The notes beneath the pieces are model-generated. The model saw only the letters and a program-made list of their open reading frames with translations. It had not been told where the DNA came from and did no database searches. The translations under genes and the position numbers were made by a program. Positions 30,501 through 40,598 of a DNA stretch of 64,000 bases are shown here, one piece after another (position 1 is the first letter of the stretch; each line of letters begins with the position of its first letter). Source of the stretch: Bryoerythrophyllum caledonicum (lineage: Eukaryota; Streptophyta; Bryopsida; Pottiales; Pottiaceae); NCBI GenBank assembly GCA_963971425.1, contig OZ020521.1, positions 10,867,519 to 10,931,518 on the forward strand. Direction: 5' to 3'.

Positions 30501-33500
30501 CGAGTCTATGCATGGTGGATATGACATCCATCCATGCAAGATGGCGGTGGTTGCCATCCCACACAAAAAAGTAACGATTAGAAAGGCTGCGCAACTCTGG
30601 CCTACTCGCAATCAAAGCCTCAAACTTCTGGTCCTCCGCCCTCCATAGTTCTGACCATCCCTCACGCTCCTCAGGCAAAACTTCCCGCTCGACCATGGAA
30701 AAGTCCTTCAATGCTACACAGAAACATGCAGACCCAGATCGGTAGCCTTTGACAAACTCGCTCTTCAGCTTCTCTATGTCCGGCTTGACTGGAATTCCCA
30801 CCTCCGTCATTGGCAGCATTCGGCAAAGTGGGATGTGCAACTCTCCAATAGATGGATAATGAGACCTCTGGAGCACATCGTAGGAAGTCCCACAAATGGA
30901 CTTCCTCAATGAAAGCTCAGTTGTGTCCAAACCGGGATCCACCCCCATCACCGGTACTAATTGCAGGAGTAAACTTGAATCAGCATTCGGCGATCTCGAT
31001 GCCTCTGGCGTGTGCGATCCTGCAGCCCCTAGACCAGAAAACGTGTGCACACTAGGCATCCCCAACTCCTCTGTTGGAATGACCTTGTCTCCGTGAAGTG
31101 ACTCCATCTGAGGACATCCAGAGTAATCAGTTAGGATATACAAACAATAACATGTAAGAAAAGCTTTTCCTAACTCAAGGAAAAATACCAAATGCAACAT
31201 AATATGAAGAAAGCAACATGACTGAAATGCATGGAGCACGAATTGACTAAAAAAAAAATTTTAAAAACTTTCTCTCACATGGTAATGTTGAAAACTAATC
31301 CAGAACGTTTAGACAAGTTCACAATGCAGAATAAAAAAAAACATTATAAGTAAATGGAATTAAACCAAATCGTGAAACAAACTGAAATGGCCCTCCCACG
31401 ACTACTATACTAAAACAAGATTCCTGAACTCATGACTACTGGAAAGCACAAGAACGAACAAACAGCAAGCTCGCACGACGCATGTGTGAGCCCAATATTT
31501 TTAAATAAAAAACCAAAACAAAGAACTGCTCACAGTACCTCGGATCCGAGGGACGCCTAACAACCTCCAAATTCGGTTCTGGTTTTAATCTATCATGGAC
31601 CACTCTACTCGGAATTGTGAACTCTTCAACATAATCTAGATTGGAACTGAAATGGACCTACAACATCTAGCAACTAAACTCACTATAAAATTCTAGCACT
31701 CATGAATGAAGGAAAGTTAATGCGCATACACACAACATGCTTACAGACATACTATGCATGTGTGAGCCGAAATTGGAAAAAGAAAAAATCAAAACTAAGT
31801 ACCAGTCACTGTACCTCGGATCCGAGGGACGCTGAACAACCTCCAAGTTCGGTTCAGATTCTAATCTATCATGCACCTTTCTACTCTAAATTATGAACTC
31901 TTAATCCTCATCTAGATTGGAACTGAAATGGACTTAAAAGCACCTAGCAATTAAACTCACTCTAGATTGTAGCACTCATGATTGTAGGAAAGTTAATGAG
32001 CATACACACAACATGCTCACAGACATACTATGCATGTGTGAGCCGAAATTGGAAAAAGAAAAAATCAAAACTAAGTACCGGTCACTGTACCTCGGATCCG
32101 AGGGACGCTGAACAACCTCCAAGTTCGGTTCAGATTCTAATCTATCATGCACCTTTCTACTCTAAATTATGAACTCTTAATCCTCATCTAGATTGGAACT
32201 GAAATGGACTTAAAAGCATCTAGCAACTAAACTCACTCTAGATTGTAGCACTCATGATTGTAGGAAAGTTAATGCGCGCATACACAACAAGTTCACAGAC
32301 CTTCTATGCATGTGTGAGCCGAAATTGGAAAAAAAAAAAACCAAAACAGAGTTCTGCTCATTGTACCTCGGATCCGAGGGACGCTTAACGGCCTCCAAGT
32401 TCGATTTTTTTTTTACATCTGTCTTACTTATCTTAACTGTGATGAATGAAATTATAAACCGAATAATGATATAATTTGAATTGGACCTTGATCACGTCCC
32501 AGAATTACTGAGCTTAGATTCTTAATACCAGAGACTATTGAAATGCATAAACACGAAACACATCAAGTAAATTAAATGTGTGAGAAGGTGATAGTAAGAC
32601 CCAACAAAATAAACCACAATATAGTGCACACAGTCTCTCTAGGTGGAGGGACAAGAGGCTCGATTCGACTCTGGAACCCAGTTAACTCATAAGAAGAGGA
32701 AACATCGTCATCCTTTCCAAGAAGATGCATATCAGGTTTTATTTCAGAGTAGAGTATGAATTCACCACTAAAGTGAGCCGGTTCTTCCCGGATTCGGCAG
32801 CGTCTGCTCCAAATCTTATGAACGCACTTTCGGCTCGTGCATCAGAAGCACCAACCTGATTATGTCTCAACGCATTTAGGGTTTATGAAATTCAATGAAC
32901 AATGCTCACAGTAACACGGTTTACAGGATTGAAAAACGAAAAATATGTATTGGGTAATGTGCGGCGGACTTGTTTTCATACTTCAAATTCAAGTACCGAA
33001 CTTCAAAATGAGCCACAGGACTTAGAATTTCCAATTTTGAAGTGAAACAAGTGAGTTGAAATAGATTTCAACTTACCTCTCTAGTTTGTGGCTGCAGCTC
33101 CGCCTCGCCGTGCGTCTGTCCACTTCCTTCACCGTTCTCACAACCTTCTGCCTGCAAGAGAAAGGGATTCCTTATTATGCATAACAGGGTTCAGCAAGTC
33201 CACCATTCATTCAAACTGAAGTTTACGGACGAATCAAAAATGCGATGCTTTGGCAGAAACCCTAGCCGAAATTGTTTACCACACAGAAGTATACTTCAGC
33301 CGCCACTTGTTAGTTCACGAACTACATGGTAAGTAAAATGGAGGTTCAGTGAAGCCCTACAGGAGCAACAGCTCTTGCTCGAGTTGAACTCAAAATGAAC
33401 CAGACAACTTAAAACTCGAGAATATTGAATCGGTCAATGTCCTCACATACTAAAAGACAGATTCTAGAAACTTAATAGTCTAGTAAGCATGACGCACATT

Positions 33501-34187
33501 ATAGTTGGAGACGCATTGTGATATTAAGGATACCAAACATACGATGCATTATGTAAATCATTCTGATGATATTGTACCTGTGTCATTTGGGCCCTCTCGG
33601 CACCCAATAGTATTGGCCCAGTTTCCCCTATGCTTCCTCGATCGTTCCGTGGTCGACCATTGGTTGCCCTGGACGAGGACCTATTCCTATTCCTTGTGGA
33701 TCGTGTTGAATTAACTCGGCTCCTTGGGTCCATACTTGAGTCCATGCTTTGACAGTCATTGTCGTCAACAACACCGTTTGCACCCTTACCCCCATGCATC
33801 GAGCTTACTGACGCATTAGGTCCAGTGAAATCACTCGTCATAATATCTTGTATAGACTCTTGTTCCTCCCTTTCACTACGCAGCTGCATCACATAGCTGG
33901 ACGACTACACAGTACGATTTAAAGTATGACCAATACATGATTGCACTATTGAAAATTTACTTATCATATGAAAATGAAGCACTTACTTTAACAATATTGT
34001 GTGGCGCCTCTTCTGCTTGAAGTATACTTGACAAATTCCTGAATCGCACGGGCCCCTCAGATGACAGGTCCTCACGCCTCTCCTCTGAAACCTTGGCCTT
34101 GTGCTGTTGTCGCCGCGTTCCAGACCGACTGGGCTTTGGATATGAGTCGTCTGTTGCTCTTCTCTTCCGGCCACCCTTGCTTGTCAT
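27560..34187 (-). CDS. ParB-like / beta-class DNA methyltransferase-like protein on a MULE
   Basis: Ten exons join with consistent phase: 34187-33987, 33904-33578, 33151-33077, 32856-32632, 31107-30407, 30300-30099, 29969-29780, 29716-28253, 28164-27948, 27869-27560, coding about 1303 residues. Residues 1-276 are charged and disordered, with a basic nuclear-signal-like start ('KGGRKRRA'). Residues 365-495 resemble a ParB/sulfiredoxin fold: 'GELHIPLCRML' ... 'VWDGNHRHLAWMDVI' ... 'VPVRAVLLE'. Residues 756-815 are a charged helix. Residues 930-1160 follow the order of beta-class N4/N6 DNA methyltransferases: 'FIFDVPEDLP' in the motif IV place, 'RDGGAIIVFYPD', 'RAREKSQNLLEALIDLC', 'VMDLTASTG' as motif I, and 'HILALEAD' as motif II/III. 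The tail is acidic. DVPE instead of D/S-P-P-Y/W makes catalysis uncertain. A TAG at codon 756 would stop translation unless the 81-bp GT..AG stretch 29,450-29,370 is spliced out, which preserves frame. The function is inferred, not known. Confidence 0.75.
31435..32540 (-). repeat. Four-fold 276-bp tandem repeat with exon-like blocks
   Basis: Units of about 276 bp are marked by 'cctcggatccgagggacgc' at 31,538, 31,814, 32,090 and about 32,367. The two middle units are almost identical; the outer two are diverged. On the minus strand each holds a block of 40-46 bp ('GAACTTGGAGGTTGTT' ... 'CGTCCCTCGGATCCGAG') preceded in three units by an AG and followed in all by a GTAC donor-like sequence, so it looks like a multiplied small exon. 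The repeat lies within the 1.5-kb intron between exons 4 and 5 of the ParB-methylase gene. These two exons join in phase without it, so the blocks may be alternative, cryptic or dead exons. Confidence 0.8.
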
Positions 34188-34782
34188 CCTCTGCAAGTCG
34201 TCGTGGTTGCATCACATTGAACATTTTCACCAGGGTAGTGCTGCTATGATATGGCTAGTTATCGTAGAACCATAATTACCCCACTTAGGTCTATGATACT
34301 ATTTTATTGTGTTGGCAACGGGATGGCCCAAATTCCGCATCAAGTTAATCAATTGTTGTCAGCCTTAATTTGAATTTCAAAAACAAAGTTAGTCGTGACT
34401 ATAGCATTTCTATTACTTGCTTCTGCAGTCAGAAGCATTCCACTTTTCTGGATTTATCATTTTCCGTAAGTGAATAACGACAACACCAGGGAATAATTAA
34501 CTTCAAGCAGACTTAGTGGCTTAGTAGATACAACTAGTGCATATCTTTTTGTAAATTGCTGACTCAGATCATGACCTCTAGATTTGAATCTGAACTTTGT
34601 CGTTTTCGTGTGAACATACAGCATACACTCGTTTATCACTAAATTGAATGATAAACTCCCCCTTAGTAGGATCAACCTATTAATTTCTTTCCTTAATTTG
34701 AAATCTTTTCCATAATGATTGCGGCGCCGTCAGGGAGCGTGCATGGGCATCTGACATAAAGCGTTAAATATTTTCGCCGATT
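34188..34782. promoter_or_regulatory. Divergent promoter region of the two MULE genes
   Basis: The 595 bp between the two start codons must hold both promoters, one on each strand. The region is A/T-rich. No clear TATA pair or shared box was recognised. The plus-strand start could be as late as the ATG at 34,915, and an in-frame AG just before the minus-strand ATG leaves room for a 5' untranslated exon. Confidence 0.5.
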
Positions 34783-37700
34783 ATGAGCACGATGCGTTTC
34801 CGTAATTGGACGTCTCCACTGAGATGTTTAGGCAAGTTGTTGATTTCTTCAATATCCAACCGTCATCATAGACAGCACGCATTCCATATCCTATGCTGTG
34901 GAGAGCTCTTGACTATGGCGTCACTAACATCTCAGTATGGTGGTGTTCCGCTTGTCGTGTCCGTTGGCGAGAATGGCACTGTTAATGTCCCGGAGGCAGT
35001 CCTCAGTAGTCGCTTCGGGTATAGACTTGGAACCGTCCATGTTGAGCAAGAGGTGTTTGATAGCTCGGGAGTATTAGAACATTCTATATACCAAGTGAAA
35101 GATCGAGACGATTTAGGCTTTCTGTGGAACCTGTGTCGTGGTTCTTTTAAAGTATATGGTGTTAGGGATACTCAAGCGTCCGCTAATGCGTCGTGTGCCA
35201 TGATGATCCCTCCTACTGATTCTCGTGATACAATACTCGTGCCCGGTTTGGGCACACAGTCTAACCCAAGCGTGCAGCTTCTAAGTGACACGGACGAGGA
35301 CCTCTCTGATGTGAATTTAGGGGAATCGTCGTACATCTTTAAGTCACAAGACTCTATCTGTCCCGATACGTCTAACCATACCCCAAGTAGGTCGCACATG
35401 TCTTCGTCTCTTTCCTTAGGAAAATCACCTGTCCATCCAAAATCTAAAAGTATCCGCAGTATCATTCCTTATGTTCGCAGGACCTGTACTAGAAAGGGAT
35501 CCCGTTCTGAGTTGACACAAGTGGATTTCGACAGCATTCAGGTTTCACGTGTGAAGTATCTGCCTCCGTCTTACAACGGGGACGTGTTGTTTGAGTTGCC
35601 CCCACTTCCAGAAGGCATACCAACTCAGTTTGGAGGAGGACTGGATGGTATGAGCAAGCAACACGATGGTCACACATGGTGCAAGACAATGACTACGAAT
35701 ATCATGAATGATTTTGGCCTCACATATCGGAAGTCATCTTGTACTGGCCATCTTCAATGTCCTAACCTTCATTGTGACTATAAGTGCAGGAATGAAGGTC
35801 GCACTAATCAAACGGAGTGGAGTGGACTCGCCATTTTCCCTTGGCCTATGAATGGCGCTACGCACCCTAAATCAACCTTGGCTTGTAAGGTTTGTCAAAC
35901 CCCGCCTATTTGTCTAGCTCTCTGTGATGCTCGTATTTATTATGTGACGTGTACCGATGCGGAGCGCACCCAACTTGCCATTCATCTTGGTATTCACCAG
36001 CATCCCATCTCGAATGGAGTTGACCAAACCGCAATGGATGTGATGCATGAGTGCGTTGCGAAGGAAGTCGAGCGCACATCCAACGCCACTAATTCTGCTA
36101 TCATTATGGCAGCCAGTAAGAATTACCTATCCGATTACTTGATCCGTCCCGGATCGGGATCATCAAACTTTGAAGGAGCATCCATGGATGTTGTCTTGGA
36201 TCAGTTCCAGACTCTATCATCCCCAAACATTCGAAATTTGGTATCGACATGCAAGTGCTTCTACAGTAGTGGGAAGGGTGTCATGGACAACATCATGGAG
36301 CTAAAGGAGTCATCCAAGTTTGTCTTCATCCACGAGAACAAGTTCCCGGGCCAATCTAAAGGTAAGGTATTTGTATTTAAAATGTCTGTTGATCGTCCGG
36401 GTAGCGGTGTTGATCTTGTTCGGCGGATGCAACCGGGTGGAGACCTTCAAGATTGTTGGTTGATGTTTGATCACGTTAAGCGGGTTAAAGACTGGACTAC
36501 CATGGCATGCCATGTATACGACAGTAAGTATTGTAAAGTTATGACGATAGCTATGTGTGATATGCAATCGGAGGATGCTCAAGCACAACAGTTGTTTTGG
36601 GAGAACCTGAATGATACGATGAGCCATCACGGAGTGGAGAATACGAACTTTAAAGGGTTCATGGCTGATAGTGCCGGAGCGAATTGGCACGCTGTCCGAC
36701 GAGTGTATGGCAATGGCGACAAGGACGTCCCGATCGAAAACAAAGAACGGACTTGTTTATTCCATTGGACCAAGTGCCTTCAACGAGCCACCACGAAGAG
36801 CATTCTACCAGCATTCCAAGATCAACACATTGCACTTTGCAAGATTTGGAAGAACGCGAGATCACAAGAAGAGGCTGAAGCACAGTACAACGTCATTTGT
36901 GGATGGTGGATTTCATCTGGGGCTACTACCGAAAGCGGGCGTCGGGCGCTAGAAGATTGGATGGTTTTTTGGCATTTCCGATATAGACAATGGGGTGGAG
37001 CAATGCAACTAGTAAGTTCTCGGATTTTTTGTTCATAAATATTCAGATTGTTGAAAAGTTATATATAAACGATGTACTGACCATTGTTGTATGATATCAG
37101 GACCTCACACTGGACGAGCGAGCTGACATGCCATCATGTAATCTTGCGGAGACAGTCCACAACCGCTGGCTTCAACAGTTCGGAAATACCATGACATGTT
37201 TATATGCGGCTACCGTGGATGACCTAATTCGGGCTTTCATGCAAATCACTTTGTACCGGGCATGGATCAATGGAGGGACCTCCGGAAAATGTCCAGACAA
37301 AGGTACACTTCGATTAAGATCTGCCCAACGTTCTGGTGATCCAAAACTCATTGCAGAAGCTGTGCGGAGTTTTCCGGGGGCAGATGATCTCTTAACAAAG
37401 ACGGGCGGGCTCGTAGGAGCGGAGATTTTTGGGTCTACCAAACGGAAACTTGACATGCCACCGGGGTCCAGCAACGACTCCCACCGCTCCGATACGGTGA
37501 ACTATTCGATTCCACGAGATGGCAGAAGGGTGACTCGAGCGCGGATCGAAGAGGCCCTAAATGAACAAGGTTCCGGGGTCCGTCACTCAACGGCAGTATT
37601 GGAATCGGAGGTTGATCCATCAAAGTGGCACATTGGTCGACTTCCGAAGACCTCCCACCGAAAGTGCCAGGCATTGCAGGCTCACACTGGTCAGAGATGT

Positions 37701-38468
37701 GACGCTAGAGTTGGACGTGGGAGTCAGGGAACACCTGCCCCAACATATATTGGCAAGAAGAAGGAATTCAGGTCGCCCCGAAACACTACTGTCGAGTTAT
37801 GGTTTTGTGCTGATGATATTAACCGATGCATGATGGGTTCGAAGAAATCGTTTGTAGTGGATTGGCCATCAGTCCCAATGACATGGCCAGTGAAGCTTGG
37901 CACGAACCTTACGATGCAAGAAGTTTCATCGTTAGAAGAAGCAGGTTTTCAGTTAGAGCAACGTGGTGCTTTGTCGCCTCGGAGACAATTCCAAGTAACT
38001 TTGAACATGCCTCTTCCGCGATCAAACTTCCCGCTTCCAGATAATCCGGACTCATACCATACTTTCCGCAACGGCTACCAGATTCGTCGAAGTTCAGATG
38101 TGCCTTCCGTTGAGCACCGAAACAAGTGGTCAAGCGCAGCTCTGATGAAGAATTGCTACGTTACAAATGTCACCGCAATACTGTATCCGGGATTTGGATG
38201 CGTTATCACTCTTCTAACGGAGAAAGAGAAGTCTTATTGCATAACCTTCACAGACTACCCTGCGTGTACATGTCGAGATTTCCTGAAGATGTCAGTGGAG
38301 GCGTTGGGGAAGAAAGAGCAATGGAAGTACTGCAAGCATGTGTACTACATCCTACGCTATTTATGTAAGATGGACTACAAGGAGGACTTATTCATGCATG
38401 CCCCAAGCTACAGCTTTAACGAGGTCATGCGCATTCTAGAGCTTGCTAATATTGCCGAGCAAGCATGA
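34783..38468 (+). CDS. Mutator-like (MULE) transposase with GCM/WRKY-like and SWIM zinc fingers
   Basis: Cuts and reinserts the element by binding its terminal repeats in the nucleus. Two exons, 34,783-37,011 and 37,101-38,468, join in phase through an 89-bp GTAAGT..CAG intron, giving 1198 residues. Near residues 317-410 lie 'TGHLQCPNLHCDYKC', 'CKVCQTPPICLALCDARIYY' and 'HLGIHQHPI', a Cys/His layout like the WRKY-GCM1 fingers known at the N-terminus of many MULE proteins. The DDE core spans about 555-740: 'WLMFDHVKRVKDW', 'FKGFMADSAGANWHAV' and the C-x-x-H 'TCLFHWTK'. A SWIM finger follows at about 1131-1156: C-T-C-R-D-F ... Y-C-K-H. No stop or frameshift is present. Translation may start instead at the ATG at 34,915, where a 'MASLTSQYGGVPLVV' start looks more protein-like. 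The catalytic Glu was not assigned with certainty. Confidence 0.9.
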
Positions 38469-39180
38469 ATCTTGCAATGAAGTATCTTTTGAATAGTATT
38501 TGTATTTTGCAGTAGCTCGTATCTGAACATCTGCATTGATTTTGCTTGTCACGTGTATGGCTAGTACTCAATGCTTGAGTGAATTTATCACTCATACTTC
38601 TCTTCAATATACTAATTTATATTTCACACTATCATTTTTTCTTATACATTATTTATACCAACTTTAGAGATGCTATGTTAGCAACATGCAGAAGTTATGT
38701 CATGCATTGGCATCATATAACATCTCTCATTTTGAACCATGCAAACTCAATGTGGAGAGATGGGGTATCTTAATCCATTGGAAATAGTTTATAATCAAAT
38801 ATTAGAACATTAGAATATTATTTGTCCCAAACATTGTTATTATAGCTATCACGATGAAAATATATGACTCCACATCCATTACTATTGGACTCCACAATCA
38901 TTGTAAGTTTTATTAGATTTTTTATTTTATTGTGGACTTTGTAATTTTATCCATTTAATAAATGGACCCTAAACTGCGAGTTGAAAGTTGTGGACATGAG
39001 CAACAAAAGGGAGTCGCTAAAAAACGTCTATGGTTAGTGATTCCACGGCTATAGGGTACCTTCTAAGTTTAGAAAATTCTTCCAATTTTTTTCGCAAAGT
39101 TTGTGAGAGTTATCGTTAGTTTCCGTGAAAAAAAAATTCTGGAAAAAAACGACTTTTTTTCTTGTTTTTAGACTATTTTC
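38469..39180 (+). other. Right subterminal region of the Mutator-like element
   Basis: A/T-rich, non-coding; holds the transposase 3' untranslated region and the inverted subterminal motif 'ccacggctatagg' at 39,047-39,059. No other gene seen. Confidence 0.5.
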
Positions 39181-39230
39181 TGCTCGCCGCTCGCCGCTCA
39201 CCGCTCACCGCTCACAAGATAGCGTCGTTG
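39181..39230 (-). repeat. Right terminal inverted repeat with heptamer array
   Basis: Reverse complement of the left end: four full heptamers then 'CACAAGATAGC' and 'GTCGTTG'. See the left repeat for comparison. Confidence 0.85.
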
Positions 39231-39240
39231 GCCTATCCTT
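39231..39240 (+). repeat. Right 10-bp target-site duplication
   Basis: GCCTATCCTT, matching 26,298-26,307 exactly. Confidence 0.85.
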
Positions 39241-39335
39241 GAAAGTTGAGAGGGGGATGTAGTTCTATACTACTATCTATGTTCTATAGGCAAATTGGTG
39301 GTGGAACAAACAAACATTGTTCTTAGAGATTGGAA
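39241..39335 (+). repeat. Dispersed repeat R, copy 3
   Basis: Shares 'gagagggggatgtagtt', 'atactact' and 'gtggtggaacaaacaaacat' with the copies at 299-440 and (inverted) 3,150-3,300. The Mutator-like element inserted at its left edge. Confidence 0.55.
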
Positions 39336-39800
39336 TTCTTTTCTGGTTGTTTTTTGGTTGTGGGAATGATATGCATTAGGTCTTCTATTGCGTCTGTATG
39401 TATGGCTTTTAGTTTTTTTTTAGGCTCTTACATGGATTTTGAATTGTTGGTATTTATCAAGCTTAATTGGATTTCTCCATGTCTTGCAAATCTTGCACTT
39501 GTGGTAATTACTAGAAGTAGCGCCTCCTTTTATCCAAGGTTAAATTAAGGACTTGGTTGGGTTAGTGCTTGACTATCATATTCAAGGTGGTTTAGCACAA
39601 ATACCATACCCGGCATGAGTTTTGCATTACATTGGCATCTTTGTACATCACATAAACATGATAGTAGCTATGGTTGTATTGTGTTATTTGATACTATGTT
39701 TAGGAGTTTTTTTGCGTTGAACACTGTGTAAAATTAGGTTTTTTTGTCCTTTTGAATAGTTTATGAAATTTCCATATTGCATTGTTGTGTCTTTTGATTC
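39336..39800 (-). pseudogene. LINE fragment, copy 2
   Basis: The plus-strand text 'gcattacattggcatcttt' (39,625) through 'catattgcattgttgtgtc' and 'ttttgattc' (about 39,800) runs parallel to 48,323-48,500 of the LINE copy at 48-49 kb, including 'tgacatctttg', 'tagccata' or 'tagctatgg', and 'cata.tgc.ttgttgtgtctttt'. It is therefore the 3' zinc-knuckle region of the same non-LTR family on the minus strand, badly decayed, and it was the landing site of the Mutator-like element. Confidence 0.5.
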
Positions 39801-40062
39801 TTAAAATCATATATGTTATTTTGTGGACAAACTAGTAGTAGGTGTACTCTATGCGTCTACTACTTGAAAGTTGTATAGTGTATAACTCAAAACAACTTAA
39901 CCCTTAAACGTTTTAATGTGCCGTTGGTGGTCATGTATTCTACATGTAAGGTGTCATATATGAACATGATAAGGTTCAGATAATTTTGAAATGACCTCCC
40001 AATAAAAGATGTTATTTGAAGAATCTTTAATACAAAAGTGTAAGTCATGCTAAGCTTTAACC

Positions 40063-40330
40063 CAAAAAGGCCCAAGGCACTTTCACACCAAAATCACTTC
40101 AAAACTGCTTGTTCTAGTGCAATGAGTAAGGAGGAAAGAAAAAATTGTTATTTTTACCTCTAATTCTAGAATCTAAATTAAGACTTACTAAGTGACGTCC
40201 TCACAAAATTTTAGAAACTTTGACTGCACGGATTGAAAGAATATAGTGTTTGCAGTGGAGAAAGCGATTCATTTCTTCCCTATGTTGAGTGGATTAGCAG
40301 ACTTTGACGTCACTTGGTATCAAATTTTTG
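40063..40330 (+). repeat. Dispersed repeat T, copy 2
   Basis: Same orientation as 12,155-12,440; shares 'tttcacaccaaaatcacttc' and 'tgactgcacggattgaaag'. Confidence 0.5.
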
Positions 40331-40394
40331 CACTACACAATGTCTTAATCCATTACCATTGTGTTAAGCATGATGTTAGTTCCTTATACACCAT

Positions 40395-40545
40395 TTTTTA
40401 GAGGTAGAGGAGGGGTGTAGCATATTCAAAACAAATGTGCAAGGAGTGGAGGTTCAAAAATTGCCAATTCACATTCTAATTTTTTGTGAACTTAATATGT
40501 TTTAGATTGATACTCCGAATGGTCAATAAGAAGGTTTACACCACA
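40395..40545 (+). repeat. Dispersed repeat U, copy 1
   Basis: 'aggggtgtagcatattc', 'gcaaggagtggaggttc', 'aaaaattgccaatt' and 'aatggtcaataagaaggttt' are found reverse-complemented at about 58,165-58,320. It follows directly on repeat T here, so T and U may be parts of one larger element. Confidence 0.55.
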
Positions 40546-40598
40546 TAGCCGCCAGAAGCTCGTGCCACCAAAATATAGAGATGCTCCGGGTGGGATGT

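Larger units (their letters stand above)
26308..39230. mobile_element. 12.9-kb Mutator-like element with transposase and ParB-methylase genes
   Basis: The boundaries are set by inverted terminal repeats (26,308-26,369 and 39,181-39,230) and by a perfect 10-bp direct repeat outside them. Subterminal inverted copies of 'CTATAGCCGTGG' (26,533-26,544 and, reversed, 39,047-39,058) add a second level of symmetry. Inside are a plus-strand MULE transposase (34,783-38,468) and, divergently, a minus-strand gene for a ParB-like/DNA-methyltransferase-like protein (34,187-27,560), separated by 595 bp. Together the two genes fill most of the element, as in other autonomous MULEs with an accessory gene. The transposase gene is uninterrupted and the ends are well preserved, so the insertion is likely young and possibly autonomous. 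It landed in an older LINE copy (minus strand, 39,245-39,790). Confidence 0.85.

Noticed and set aside
31702..32172. Two nearly identical 64-codon plus-strand frames
   Set aside because: They are the same stretch of the 276-bp tandem repeat; duplication, not coding conservation.
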